From assembly GCF_963676685.1 (NCBI RefSeq), contig NC_092354.1, positions 66,848,241 to 66,912,240 of the forward strand: a DNA stretch of 64,000 nt. Direction: 5' to 3'. Every line of letters begins with the position of its first letter. The stretch's first letter is position 1. A program made the translations under genes and the position numbers. Of this stretch, positions 10,761-23,260 are shown piece by piece. The DNA is from Mytilus edulis (Eukaryota > Mollusca > Bivalvia > Mytilida > Mytilidae). Below the pieces are notes generated by a model that had not been told where the DNA came from, did no database searches, and saw only the letters and a list, made by a program, of their open reading frames with translations.

Positions 10761-13700
10761 TCAATTTGTGACAGCTAAACACATCTTACTGCCTTGTAAG
10801 CATTTCGTATAAAACATCCATTCACTGTTTGCAGTTTTCTTTATTAGCTGGTCTCCCTCTATAAGTTCACATTTCTTTGTTTTCAAACGAAAATTTATAC
10901 CGATGCAGTTGTTATCTCTTTCACAAACCAGGATGCATAGTATCAAGCTATTTGCAGATGTTGTCCGTAGTAAATTCATGTTCCCGTAAGTTGATTTTAA
11001 GCCACGGTAATGACCGGATGTGTGCGCTGAAAAAAAAAAGAACTGCTCGGATTTGATTTCTTTACTTGAAGTTATCTCTCTGGTATGTGACAAATATAAT
11101 ATTTATATTACTATCAAAATGTATGCATGTTTTTTTGGGTAAGCTTGATATGAAATATTTGATTAAGTTTTGTACAGTGCTTGTCGTTAATTAGTGTGCT
11201 TTATAGGTGTTTTTCGAATATTGCTTTTTTATATAGACGGTGGATTTCCTGTTTGTTTTATACTAGTCAGTTTGGGGACATTTGATAGCTTGCTGTACGG
11301 TGTGAGACAAAGCTTCATGTTGAAGGCCTTACTTTGAACTATAATTGATAACTTTTAATACATTCAGATTTGGATGGAGAGTTGTCACATAGTCACTCAT
11401 ACCACATCTTCTTATTAATGTAGAAAGAAATATGATAACTTTCTTAATCGGCTGATACAAACGGCTCAAATAAATTTGATTGTATATAAAATTATTCTTT
11501 TAAAAATTTGATATGCAACATTTTATGATTTATATCGCTATAAACAAACTTTTCGCATAGTTCTGAACATGAGTGAAATATGAGCAAGTAGATTTTAGCC
11601 AACTAAACATCAATTATAAAAACGTTTGCTGCTGGATATTTTATTGATTCTCATTGATCTAAATGTTCCATTTCATTTCGATCTATGTACAAATATTAAT
11701 ATGTCAGTGTTAACTAGTTTAGCTTAAACATTTTAGTCCATTTGGTAATAATAATAAAAAAGAAAAGGAAATTAGGAGTACGTTTGTAATCCATCCTTAA
11801 ATTCAGAATCATACCTTTATGATTCACAATCCATGTGGCATCATTTCCCCATCCTGATCGGACACCAATACCACGAATGTCAAGTGTATCACCACTCGTC
11901 CAATCAAATACTACCTTTCCAGAATCCGTCAGAAGCACAAAACGATCGTCTGAAGGCCATGATAAATTGAAACTTCGGAATGCAGTACAACTCAGTAGAT
12001 TCGGAGTTGAATAGTGGGGTGCACTAATTATATTTCCAGGACTCCTTGTCAACCAAACATACGAAATAAGATTGGAATTTCCACCAAAAACAATCTCTAG
12101 AAACTTTGTTGATGTCAATGTGTATGTTTCTGATAGTAACACAAAAACATTATCACATGCTTTGATACTAAACAATAAATATCTGTTCGTAATTTCAGGA
12201 AAATCGTATGTTGACAATTTCGTATAGTAATTATATATATCGGGTACATTCCATGAGTTGATATTTCCGCTATTCAATGTTTTAATCCACAAATTGTCAA
12301 TAGGTTGTCCTGTAAATCATAAAATTTAGAACAATCTTTAACTATGCACTTTCTACAGTGGGATATCGAACAAAAAAATATTTCACATAAACATCAACCA
12401 CTCAAACCAGCTATAAACTGTCTTGTTATACATTAGGCTATTTATTTCTCAATTGAATTGTTTCATACTTGAACTTTGGTGGATACATTTTGTAGTTGTC
12501 TCATTGTCAATCATACCACAACTCCTTATCTTTATAGAAAGATCACCTCCATTAAAAACACAATATTTTGTCAGATTATCCTCTACTTGTCTTGTTGTTG
12601 ATATAGGTAATTATGCAATTGGGACCTCGATTTAAAGGTTAGCTCTCTTATTATGTCATTTGTCTCTTGTTCCAAGGTTAACATTATACATATGTTAGAC
12701 GGTACGTGTGATTTAAGAATAGCATATAACTTTGCATTTAAATAGCATATTTGCAATATTAAATCCAGATTGGTCGACACGTGACTTATTTACATAATAT
12801 AACAATGACTGTAGCACTGTGAGGTAATATGTTTTTCCTGCATTTTTTTATGTCAATACATGAAACATGTACATGTATGGTCAGATTTAGCGCACAGTCA
12901 TTTAAAACAGCATAATAAAGGGTGATAGCAAAAGCAACTACACTTTTATTTTCAAACAAAGTATCGTTCCTTGACTAATATATACATAGATGGAGAAAAC
13001 AATGAAATGACATTCTTACAATTAAAGGGTTGTCTCGCTATTTGCTTCCTTACAGACTTTTACAGGACATCTCCTTAAATCTATCTCACAAAATGAAACA
13101 AAGCAAGTTATAATTTCATTCGTCCGAATTTACCTTTATCAGGAACGCTCAAAGCCAAATATGTGAAAGCCAAGGATGTATGAGAATCGAAACAGTCGAA
13201 GAACACACCTCAAAATACAATGTAGGATATCCATCATTAGCATAAACGCAATTATGACTATCGGTTAAGACTTATTACAAAGTACATTGCATTTAAATAC
13301 ATCAAATATGTAACTAACAACTAAAAAATATCAATACGTTATATGCAAGATAAGTGTATGTATTGTAATCCGTATGTTTATTATTCGTCAATTGTAACCT
13401 TAGACAATTCAGCATTTAAAAAAAACACATCTTTTTCAGTATTTATAAAGACCAATTGTTGATTTTATGCAACAATTTTGATTAAACGGTTTCATTATTA
13501 TAAGGTTTAAAAGTTAATTTAATTATAGATATTTATGTTTCATAGGTTCTCTTTCCTTTTATACTTGATAATGACACCTAAAGGGTCTTCATCTACAGTT
13601 TCAATTGGCATAGAAACTCGAAAAGAAATTTCACTCTTTTCAGTTTTATTATAACTCCCAATTTTAGTTTTGAGTTTATGCGCACTAAGTTTTAATTGCT

Positions 13701-15951
13701 ATGATAAATTTATTAGATTTCAAAGTAGGTTTATTAACATAAGGTGTCTTTATGCTCACCTGTCTTCGAAAGTTTACGAAAAAAAAGTACACAAGTAAAT
13801 ACAGCATATTTGCATATTTCTCAGCTACATGTGTTATTATGAAAAAACGAGTTGATCACATGTTTCGATCAAACTGACTTCTGAGTAACGGGCAAACCAC
13901 AGAATAAACATGTGTTATAAGAATTGAAAATTATATTATACGAGATTCTTATACTATGTTCCTAATTTTGTCATTTTTTTAAAGGGAGAAGATTTATATA
14001 TGTTGTTCTTGTTTCCGAATCCTTGTATTTATATTGTATAATTATATTTTGTGCGCTTTTTGAAAATGAAATATTGTTTTAACTAATTACAGCACAGTGA
14101 CCGATAGTGGAAATCGAAAATAAACTGACAATACCATTGCTGAAAAAGAAAAAGACAAATGGACAAACAGACAAACAGACAAACAATAGTACACAAAAAA
14201 CAACAAAGACAACTAAAGACTCAGCAACACGGTCCCCACAAAAATTTGAGGGGATCTAAGATGCTCCGGAAGGGTAAGCAGATTCTGTTCCACATGTGGC
14301 ACCCTTCGTGTTGCCAATGTAAGTATTAATCCGCTGAAAAAGGAATATTCCTTACAACAAAAGAAACTTACAACTTTAGATAATACGAATACGGATATTT
14401 CTGTGACTGCTATGCATTTATTAGTCAGACATGTGGATATTTTCATTATTCTGCCCAAATAAAACTCAACAACACATGTATGTGTCCATACCAAAGACCA
14501 GTCTAAATTGATTATTTGTGCTGCCTGATATAATCAGAATGTAATGAAACAAGGTTCTTGATTCAAATTCAGAATATGTTTAAATATGACATTGGTACCA
14601 ATAAACAAGTAATGGGATGTGTTCAATTGATCGATACCATGTTACATTGAATATGTTGACAGCGTTTCCATTACGGTATCTTCCTTTTACACTTTTTCTT
14701 AAAGCTCTCAAGATATTATCGTTGCGATATAGTACATGTCGTAGACAGGTCCGATGTCTTAAAAGTATAAAAAAAATCCGAACTTGATTTCGATTCCCAT
14801 AGCTGAATTATGTAAATTTGTACTACTTCATTGTTATAGACTTTTATTGATATATACTGTTCAAACTAAGTTAAAAGCATCTCAATAAATTTTGTCTACT
14901 TAAAACAAATGTATTGTATCATATGCTGTGCAATAAACTTGTTTAGAAGAAAGTAATAATATGACTGTAAAACATTTTCCGGATTTTTTCAACAACGAAT
15001 CTTAGGAGACATGACCTAATTCAAAGAAAACAAGTTCAACTTATGGTTTTGATAATTTGTAAGATATGGAGTTTTTGAGACTTCCCTATTTCTTTTTAAT
15101 AAAAATTTGAAGACGAGGTATGATTGTCTATTAGACATCTCTCTACAAAAGGCCACATGAAGTAGAAGTAGCAACTATATGTCACCTTACGACCTTCAAC
15201 AATGAGCATTTAAGCGATAAAGTTCCCATACATGACAAATGTATAAAAATGCAACCGAGAAAACTAACTACCTGATTGATGTTCAACGAATAGAAAACAA
15301 TTATGCAGCAACAGACGGAAACCACTGAATGCCAGGCTACATTTGCGACAGGTACACACACAATCTTGCGAGGTGTTTGCGGGTAATCACCAATAACCCG
15401 TGACAGTGATGAAATAACACAATATAAGATACATAATTTAAGAAGTAACCACATTGTACAAGGAGATAACTCTGTAAAATTCAGCTGAACGTTTTAATCA
15501 CGTTATATTGTTTAGGAAATATTAAGCTACTCAATGATCAAAATTAGTGTTCGTCAAACTGTTATATATCTAATGAAAAGTTTTCGATAAGTTTTCTGGT
15601 TCAAGTTTTTTGAAATTTTTACATTTTTGTCAAAGGGTCAAAGTAAATATTTTGTCGAAATTTTATGAAAATTAAACGAGCTAAATTAATTTTAGTTAAG
15701 GTGTTTGGTACCACATTAAGTAAAGGTTTTGCTTGTTAACTGGATTTGTCTATGTGTATAATAGCATTTTAAATCATATTTATACGTCATAAAACTTTGT
15801 GCTTAAACTAAATCATTAAGTCCATAAATCTGTCTTACCTGCTTTCGAATGAATGATTAAATTACTGAATTATTCTGAAAACATATTATATTTAATACTT
15901 ACCAAAAGTATAAGTTATTGCAACAAATAAAAAGCTACTAGATAACTTCAT
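10761..15951 (-). CDS. Secreted FAMeT-domain plus PAN/apple-like protein, complete three-exon gene
   Basis: The exons join without a stop into 269 residues. Exon 1 (15951-15903) encodes the signal peptide MKLSSSFLFVAITYTF. Exon 2 (12309-11815), between a TTTACAG acceptor and a GTATGA donor, encodes a domain of the farnesoic-acid-O-methyltransferase type (named after an insect enzyme but widespread in molluscan secreted proteins), with FSIKACDNVFVLLSE, LEIVFGG and the conserved end DIRGIGVRSGWGNDATW. Exon 3 (11026-10761) encodes six cysteines spaced like a PAN/apple domain (ILCILVCERDNNCIGINF, KKCELIE, YTKC, KMC) and a stop at 10763-10761. All introns are phase 1, typical of shuffled extracellular modules. 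No transmembrane segment is seen. A role in binding carbohydrate or protein ligands outside the cell is inference; nothing suggests methyltransferase catalysis. Introns hold R2 copies (11230-11430, 12478-12545, 15117-15300) and an R3 copy. Confidence 0.85.
11230..11430 (-). repeat. R2 repeat in intron 2 of the FAMeT/PAN gene
   Basis: It contains tagcttgctgtacggtgtga, gttgaaggcc and cataccacatcttcttat in the order seen in other minus-strand R2 copies. Confidence 0.75.
12310..14097. other. Intron 1 of the FAMeT/PAN gene, 3' part
   Basis: The stretch holds a short R2 fragment at 12478-12545 and otherwise unassigned AT-rich sequence. No further exon with matching phase was found. Confidence 0.5.
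14098..14330 (+). repeat. R3 interspersed repeat
   Basis: The copy has the upstream part (aaataaactgacaatacc, acagacaaacaatagtacac) and the 3' core (ggggatctaagatgctccgg, cacatgtggcacccttcg). Confidence 0.8.
15117..15300 (+). repeat. Diverged R2 repeat
   Basis: Blocks gtatgattgtctattagaca, cttacgaccttcaacaatga and cgagaaaactaactacctga match R2 order. It lies in intron 1 of the FAMeT/PAN gene. Confidence 0.65.
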
Positions 15952-16599
15952 ATTTCTTTATCCTGTCCAATACATAATAAACCTATGCAGTAAGCCTCGC
16001 TGCGTTACTTGTTTTTAACGAACAAACGCTAGCCAATCACGTTAGGTGTATTCAAAACCTATTACAGTCATTTCAATACCATCTTTAATACTGCGGTTTG
16101 TTTGGTTAGTATTACACCGACGTCTTAAATTAAAAATATAACAATGAACTATTTCTGTATGTGATTATATAAACGGATTAGTAGTCGCTGCATGTGCATT
16201 TTCTTCCTTGTTGTCACATCAAAAGATCCATAAGGGTTTCTAATTATCTTGCAAGACTAATATATTCACGATTTCATAAAATAAAAATATGCAATTACTT
16301 CTTAATATTTTTTTTACTTTTGGCAATTTAATGAGTGTTTTTAACAATTTTCAGTTTGTTTCAATCTAACAAATGTTATATAAATCATGGACGGTATTCA
16401 TGATATCAGTTTTTCTGCTTCAATAGATACACTATGTCATCTTCATTATTGATAGAAAACAGAAATACAGCAATCGAAAGCAAAAATTGAACTGTTCTGT
16501 TGTCTATTGAATTAAGCTTCTAAAAAAGTTGGGGTTTCTCAATCCTTAGTTTAATTAGTTTAATTAGTCCTTTGTGAATTATTGTTTGGAAATACTTTT
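15952..16599. promoter_or_regulatory. Upstream flank of the FAMeT/PAN gene
   Basis: On the minus strand an ATTGGC (CCAAT-type) box lies at about 16030-16037, 80 nt upstream of the start codon, in a locally less AT-rich stretch (15985-16050). I see no convincing TATA box. The rest of the stretch is featureless. Confidence 0.3.
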
Positions 16600-16875
16600 G
16601 TTGTAGTTTCAATGTAGTTTTGTCTCTCCTTTAAATTTGATCTTATGGCCAGGGATGTGTCTTTCCTTCGTTTGACTGCTGTTTTCTCTCTCCTCCCTTT
16701 GTCTTAGGACTGTGATTTTGTCACTTCTTTTGTCTTTTGACGGTGTTTTTGTCTCTCCTTCTTTTGCCTTTTTATGCGGTTTTGTGGCTCCCTCTTCGTG
16801 TCTTGACTGTGGTTTTATCTCTCCTTTTTTTTGACGATTTGTTTTTGTCTTTCCTTCTTATTTCTTTTGACTGGT
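16600..16875. repeat. Imperfect minisatellite, period about 37 bp
   Basis: Degenerate units of the form ttttgtctctcctt...tttgtcttttgactgtgg recur about seven times. The open frames on both strands follow from the pyrimidine-rich repeat. Confidence 0.7.
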
Positions 16876-16879
16876 TTTG

Positions 16880-17020
16880 TACATTTGACCTGTACCAAGT
16901 CAGGAATATGACAGTTCTTGTCCATTCGTTTTTGATGCGTTTTGTTATTTGATTTTGATATGTGATTATGGACTTTCCGAATTGATTTTCCTCCAAGTTC
17001 AGTATTTTTGGATTTTACTT
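16880..17020 (-). repeat. R5 interspersed repeat
   Basis: It shares cctgtaccaagtcaggaata, gacagttcttgtccattcg and ccaagttcagtatttttg with 7262-7400. Confidence 0.7.
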
Positions 17021-17022
17021 TT

Positions 17023-17180
17023 TATGAGAACATCTAATGAATCACGGGACAATCTGATGAAACAAGAGGAAATCTGATAAATCATGAGAAAATCTGATGA
17101 ATCATAAAGAAATTTTATGCGTCATGAGGAAATCTGATGAATCATGAGGTCATTTTATCAGTCATAAGGACATCTGAAGA
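17023..17180 (+). repeat. 20-bp satellite, short array
   Basis: About eight units near the consensus catgaggaaatctgatgaat; the same array is much longer at 26860-27440. Confidence 0.9.
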
Positions 17181-17929
17181 AATGGTCAGAAAAAAATAAC
17201 GTTTTGCGATGAGATTACTAATTATAACGTCAATATCATACACTATTGAGAATATTTTTCAAAACGAAATGAACATCTTGAGGAAAAGGGAATGGATTTT
17301 ATTATTTGATTTCGAGTTTTGCTTTTTTTTTAGAATATTTATAAATTAGCTCAAATTTTTGTCTTTACACATTTTTATCTAAAAACAATCACCTGGACCT
17401 AGCTATGATATCCGATATTTTGACATCTTTATTTGAAAAGAAATAATCAATGAGAAGCTGCTTTCTTAATTTCAAGAATCTGTTGGTTATGGTTTAATAC
17501 CAATATTTCTATTTACTGTTTTGTCGATACCCTAATCAGGTTAAATTAGTTGATTAATAATCTAGCTTAATTCTTAATCTAAACGAGTGTAACAAAGTTG
17601 ATTGATGGACGCTGAATTTATATTTTTATTCACAGATGAAAAAAAAAAAACAGTTTTTTACTGCCAAAAGAAAATGTATTTGATATTGCTAATTTAAGTG
17701 TACATAATGTATATACATTTTACATAGTCTCTCATAACTCTCTTATATGTTTTATGTTATGTTTTTTTTTTTAACTATTTGTATGTTTTATAAAATGAAG
17801 AGGTAAGACTTATATATATTGTCTTGTGTTGTGTTGTCCAGATTTTTGATTTAAATATGACCTCAAATTGAGTTAAGCAATTACAACATCTTTAACAAAG
17901 AAAATAACAGAAAAGCGATTGAAAACAAT

Positions 17930-18260
17930 GCTCTTCGTCTGGCGTATATACAAAATCTATTATGAGTTTATTTACAACCACTGGGTCGATGCAACTGCTG
18001 GTGGAGTTTTAATTCTCGAGGGTATAACTAGCACAGTAGTCAGTACTTCTGTGCTGACATGAATATTCATTTTGAAATACTAAGGCTTTTCTACCTCAGG
18101 AATAGATTACCTTAGCTGTATCTGGCACAACTTTTAGGAATTTTGGTCCTCTATGCTCTTCAACTTCGTACTTTTGTTTAGCCTTTTAAACTTTTGTGGA
18201 TTCGAGCGTCACTGATGAATCTTTTGTAGATATACAAAATGTAATCCTGGTATATATGAT
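17930..18260 (-). repeat. R4 repeat inside duplication A
   Basis: It carries accactgggtcgatgc, gctggtggagttttaattct, the agtcagtacttctgtgctga block and gagcgtcactgatgaatctt, the inverse of 22265-22850. Confidence 0.8.
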
Positions 18261-18285
18261 GTGTTTATTTTCATATAGCATTTTA

Positions 18286-18468
18286 AGAATAGCTCACAGT
18301 AGATGTGCAGATCGATTGACAGAATAGCTCTTAGTTGATGTACAGACTGATTGACAAAATAGCTCACAGTAGATGTGCAGACCGATTGACAGAATAGCTC
18401 TCAGTAGATTTGCAGACCGACTTAAAGAATAGCTCTTAGTAGATGTGCAGGCCGATTGACAGAATAAT
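18286..18468. repeat. 35-bp tandem array, about 5 units
   Basis: Units read agaatagctcacagtagatg followed by tgcagaccgattgac. The counterpart in copy B (28687-28971) has about 8 units. Confidence 0.9.
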
Positions 18469-19360
18469 AGAATTATCAATAATAAAAATATTCATTTCAT
18501 TTTAAAAGCTTTGCATTCAGGTTGCTTGTCCGCAGATGATTTATGACTTGTTTCCTTATAACTTTTTTTTAACATCATAATAGTTTTACATTATTCCTGA
18601 ACACACTGGTTAAGGAAACAAAGCTTACAGAATTATACAATTTCATATTGCTTCTGGAAGGTGCATCCACATCTACAGTTGTATGATGAAAGAGACATAA
18701 CTTATGTATGTGTTATTATCGTAGGCAAGTCAATCATCCAAAAGATACATATACAAATGACAGTTCTAATAAATTATTTATCGTTTTTGACTTGATTCTT
18801 AATAATGACTCTGTCAATTTTTGGTATTTATCTTATGTTGAATAATTATTGTCACGTCTTTGTTTCTTAATTCGGACATATGTACTCATTAGTTTCAATT
18901 TTAATTCTGGTGTGCTAATACTTCAAAAGATTTAAGAAGCAATAACGTTAACCGATTTGAATAATTGGCTAAGATAAAAAAAGAAAACTTTTGTTGGTTA
19001 TAAATTGGTTATAGCTTATATTGGACAGATAATTATGGATAACGATAATCAATCTTGAGATTTGTCAAATAAAGAAAGAAAATAAATATTAGTGAAGTGT
19101 TTCTTTCGAGCTTTGTGGTTTTTATTTCGATTAGCAAATAATCTATTTACTTAACCAATATAATAGAAATTCTATTTCCTTGCTCCACATTTTTATGGAT
19201 TATACAAGCCATTGTGTTTACTGGATACGACAGAGAATGCAGATTATACAGGATTCGAGAAACTTACTTAAATAACACATTAATCCCTCTAAAGTCACAG
19301 TGTTGTGTAGTTATAAGATACAAATTACAAAAATACCGAAATTAGGTCATTGTACTGAGT

Positions 19361-19644
19361 GTACATTGGTTAGAGGTATAGGGGGAGGGTTGAGATCTCA
19401 CACACATGTTTAACCCCGCCGCATTTTTGCGCCTGTCCCAAGTCAGGAGCCTCTGGCCTTTGTTAGACTTGTATTATTTTAATTTTAGTTTCTTGTGTAC
19501 AATTTGGAAATTAGTATGTCGTTCATTATCACTGGACTAGTATATATTTGTTTAGGGGCCAGCTGAAGGACGCCTCCGGGTGCGGGAATTTCTCGCTACA
19601 TTGAAGACCTGTTGGTGACCCTCTGCTGTTGTTTTTTATTTGGT
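19361..19644 (-). mobile_element. R1 insertion flanked by a 63-bp target duplication
   Basis: Read on the minus strand, the R1 element lacks its first 45 or so bases but has the complete end (cctctaaccaatgtac). It is flanked by direct repeats 19298-19360 and 19645-19707, which differ at one base near their ends. The sibling duplication has a single, unfilled copy of that sequence at about 30034-30100, which defines the insertion cleanly. Confidence 0.85.
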
Positions 19645-20663
19645 CAGTGTTGTGTAGTTATAAGATACAAATTACAAAAATACCGAAATTAGGTCATTGT
19701 ACTTAGTGTGCATTTGACAAATTCACTTCTCAACATAAGTTATCTAAAATTAAAAGATAAAAATGCGAAGATTAAGAACATTGAACAAAAATTAAAAGTG
19801 AACTTTTATGATAACGGAGGAATATCTTTGAAATAAGAGGAAATATAACTCTCAAATTTTACAAATTTTAGTCGCATGACAAATTTTAAAGAAGCAATGG
19901 TTAGAGAATACCATGCATAAAAATGTACCTGCTACCAGCCTAGGAACTGTATTGGGTTTTTAAATGAAGTGGCGCAGAAGTAGCATTGGCACAAGTTGTG
20001 GTGCAAATGAGTTCATTTTTGGCGCAAAAAGATATCGCCCAAACGTTGTACAGCAGAAAAGCTGATTGAACATTAGTGACAATGTGTCACGCCCTCATGA
20101 ATGGGCGTACGTCCTATGAAATAACTTTAGCAAGCTTCCATTGCAATTAGTTTACGCACAAGAAACTGTATTGTCTTAACACAACAACAAAAATAATTCA
20201 GTCTATTTTGCGTTAAACGTGAAATGAAGCCACAGATTCGTAATTTTCAAAAATAGTTCACTTTCGGTTAATAAAATACAAAAAGTCTGAATAGAAATAC
20301 ATCAATTATGTCCAGTGTGCGTTTAAAAACGGGCTCTTTTTTTGACATTTTGAGATACTAAGAACTTGTTTTAAGTGTAAAGAATTTTAGAGGTCAATAT
20401 GATTTTTAATCAGTTGGATATTCAATTTTAATAAAAGATGTGTTTGGTGTTCTTCTTTTCTTTGAATTCATATCATTATTCTTTCATATTTCCCATTTTT
20501 TTTTTTAAATGTTTGTTTGAAGATGAATAATTTAACATTTTTATACTTAACATTTAACATTTTACTCTGGGTTTATAAATATCATTGAAAGTACAACATC
20601 TAACAAGCGATATACATTGCTAGACGAAAATGAGCCACTCTTCTTAAGGTTGAGATGGAATAT

Positions 20664-22264
20664 GTTCGTTATTAGATTTTATCAGTTTAACACTCGAAAT
20701 CCCTAATACCGTCTAATGACAAGCACGAAAAGTGGCGAAACTCAACTTCCAACAGCGGGTGATGATTTCTAATCATGCAATATTTTTGCAACGGATTTTT
20801 TAAATGCAATGTAAAATTTATTAATATAGACATTTTGTATCCCGAATTACTTCTTTGTTAAAACTATAATGCACTATTTCATGGAACACCGACCGAGAAG
20901 TAAAATGAAATATGGTAATTGTTTCATGATATGTTTAAGCCATCATTTGTGACTGTCCTGTTGATCGTTTAAAATACTGCACAATAATGAATTAACATAT
21001 AAGTTTATACACGAGCTTTAGAATGATCGTGATCGCATAATGTAATGGACTAATTTTATTATTTTCTACTGTCACCCTTTAATAATCGATGGCCATTCCA
21101 CTCCCTTTTGAAATCGAATATGAAGTCATATGCACGAAAATGTTTGTCTGACGTAAAAATACGTAGTCTCATATCTCACGGCTACATTGACACACACAGT
21201 GCACTGATTCTAAATAATATTTTTACGTTTTAAACTGCGTTTTAGAGAAAAAAAGACTTTATAACTATATATTACAATAAGCATAATATTTAAAGTACGT
21301 CGACTTGCCGCTAATTTTATGAAGGCATGTCAAACTGTCACTTCTACTAGTATCAAATCAACGGTTCTATCGCACAGAGAAGCTCGAAACAATTTAATTT
21401 ATAAAATGACATTGTCATAGTTTTAGGACACTGTTGTTATATGTATCAACATCAAAGAGTATTGTACTTTATTGTCGGTTTTGTGGACAGCTGATTCGAA
21501 ATAATGTCGATTTCGACAACGAGCTTTGAAACCGCAAAGAAAAAGTTAAGTGCGACTTTATCCACCAGCAACATATGTCCACAAACTGTGACAAAACTTC
21601 GGGTACGTGCGGATACCTTCTGGCTATAAGACGGCTGACAATTTCTTCATTATGACCTAGAACTATTTTCGACTTTGCCGTCTTATTTTAAAAATTACGT
21701 CGTTGATGATCTAATCACTACAACGTTTTTTCAAAATCTTCGTTCCCGTGATTATTTCAAATTTCACCAAGGTCTCTTCTCAGGATATAAGCCATCTGTC
21801 TGGCGGGCTTTTAAGTCCAGTATTTTACTCCTCTGACGTCATACAAAAATCATTGTCAGAAATGGAGTATTAAAAAGACAGGCGACGCATATATGCAAAA
21901 ATCTCATTCTTGCATTTTCTATTTAATTTATTTCAAAAAGGCAATGTAAAAGCAAACAATATTTTACCATTAACGTCTGTACTATGTTGTGCAGTCATAA
22001 TCTAACTAATTATTAGAACGGATGTGATAATCTATACTTGCGTATAATATCAATTTCACCCCGATAGTACAGTGGATTATTATAGTCCCTAAGTGGCCTA
22101 TTGCCACAAAAAATATTAATACTGCTCCCTATAAATAAACATATATAGGTGGCGTTCGTATTTGTTTACAAATCAACCATTTAAAATATGTCCTAAAGTT
22201 AGGACCATCCTAAGACCATATTAAGACACCTAAATAGGTGTCTTAAAGTTAGGACGATTACTAT
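20664..22264. other. Unassigned region between repeats
   Basis: Not recognised as repeat. A short plus-strand frame from ATG at 21504 (about 33 codons, MSISTTSFETAKKKL...) runs into a possible donor, cgg/gtacgt, at about 21602. A TGACGTCA (CRE-type) palindrome lies at about 21834. No downstream exon could be matched. Confidence 0.3.
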
Positions 22265-22850
22265 AGTTATCAAAGGTACCAGGATTATAATTAAGTACGC
22301 CAGACGCGCGTTTCGTCTACATAAGACTCATCAGTGACGCTCATATCAAGATATTTATAAAGACAAACACGTACAAAGTTGAAGAGCATTGAGGATCCAA
22401 AATTGTGCCAAATACAGCTAAGGTAATCAATGCCTGGGATAAGAAAATCCTTAGTTTTTCGAAAAATTCAATGTTTTGTAAACTGGAAATTTATAAAAAT
22501 GACCACATTATTGATATTCATGTCAACACCGAAGTGTTGACTACTGGGCTGATGATACCATTGGGGACGAAACGTCCACCAGCAGTGGCATCAACCCAGT
22601 GGTGTAAATAGTTATCAAAGGTACCAGGATTATAATTTAGTATGCCAGACGCGCGTTTCTTCTACATAAGACTCATCAGTGATGCTCATATCAAAATATT
22701 TATAAAGCCAAACACGTACAAAGTTGAAGAACATTGAGGATAAAAAATTCCAAGAAGTTGTGCCAAATACGGCTAAGGTAATCTATGCCTGGGATAAGAA
22801 CATCCTAAGTTTTTCGAAAAATTCAATGTTTTGTACTATGACTTTTCCTA
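22265..22850 (+). repeat. Two tandem R4 copies
   Basis: Copy 1 (22265-22612) and copy 2 (22613-22850) both begin tagttatcaaaggtaccagg, carry ccagacgcgcgtttc and gactcatcagtga, and run to ttcgaaaaattcaatgtttt. The open frame at 22405-22611 is repeat-derived. Confidence 0.9.
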
Positions 22851-23260
22851 ATTTACGACATGTTTGATAAACCCATTTAGGACCAAGATGCGTCCTAGTT
22901 CTAAGAGCGCTTCGATAAACAGGCCCCCGGTACTACTGTCGGTACAATAGTTTAAAAGGATGAGTTACAGATCACGTTTCGTCTCCGTTTCGGTTGACCA
23001 TTATTTATGTCCTTGCACATAGAAATTGAAATAGAAACAGTAAATTATATATAAATATACTAAATAAATAAATGATTTGGAAAATACATTGAAAGTATAA
23101 AAAGTCATGAGAATTCCGAATGCAATTAGGTTATATCCGGGCACTCTGGTTCTAAACCATGGTTCAATCTGGGTTTTCTGGTTCTGAACCTTGGTTCTTT
23201 GGTTCGAAACAATGGTAACTGGTTCAACATCCGGGTTGTTTGGTTAAGGCAACCCAACTT
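22851..23260. other. Intergenic with GGTTC-rich stretch
   Basis: Nothing gene-like. At 23140-23260 short motifs of the type tggttc recur about ten times, which looks like degenerate simple repetition. Confidence 0.4.

Larger units (their letters stand above)
17023..20663 (+). repeat. Segmental duplication, copy A
   Basis: About 3.6 kb runs collinear and in the same orientation with 27289-31067. Both start at atgagaacatctaatgaatc and end at gttgagatggaatatgtt. Inside are, in order, a 20-bp satellite, an R4 piece, a 35-bp tandem array and unique-looking AT-rich DNA. Copy A has an extra R1 insertion at 19361-19644. No conserved open frame spans the pair, so it is not evidently protein-coding. 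Confidence 0.9.

Noticed and set aside
11815..12309. Reading the FAMeT-type domain as an active methyltransferase in hormone synthesis
   Set aside because: The protein is secreted and shows no S-adenosylmethionine-binding motif; only the domain family name suggests it.
17023..18468. CRISPR-like reading of the regular arrays
   Set aside because: The 20-bp and 35-bp units are contiguous tandem repeats without unique spacers, in a eukaryotic genome.
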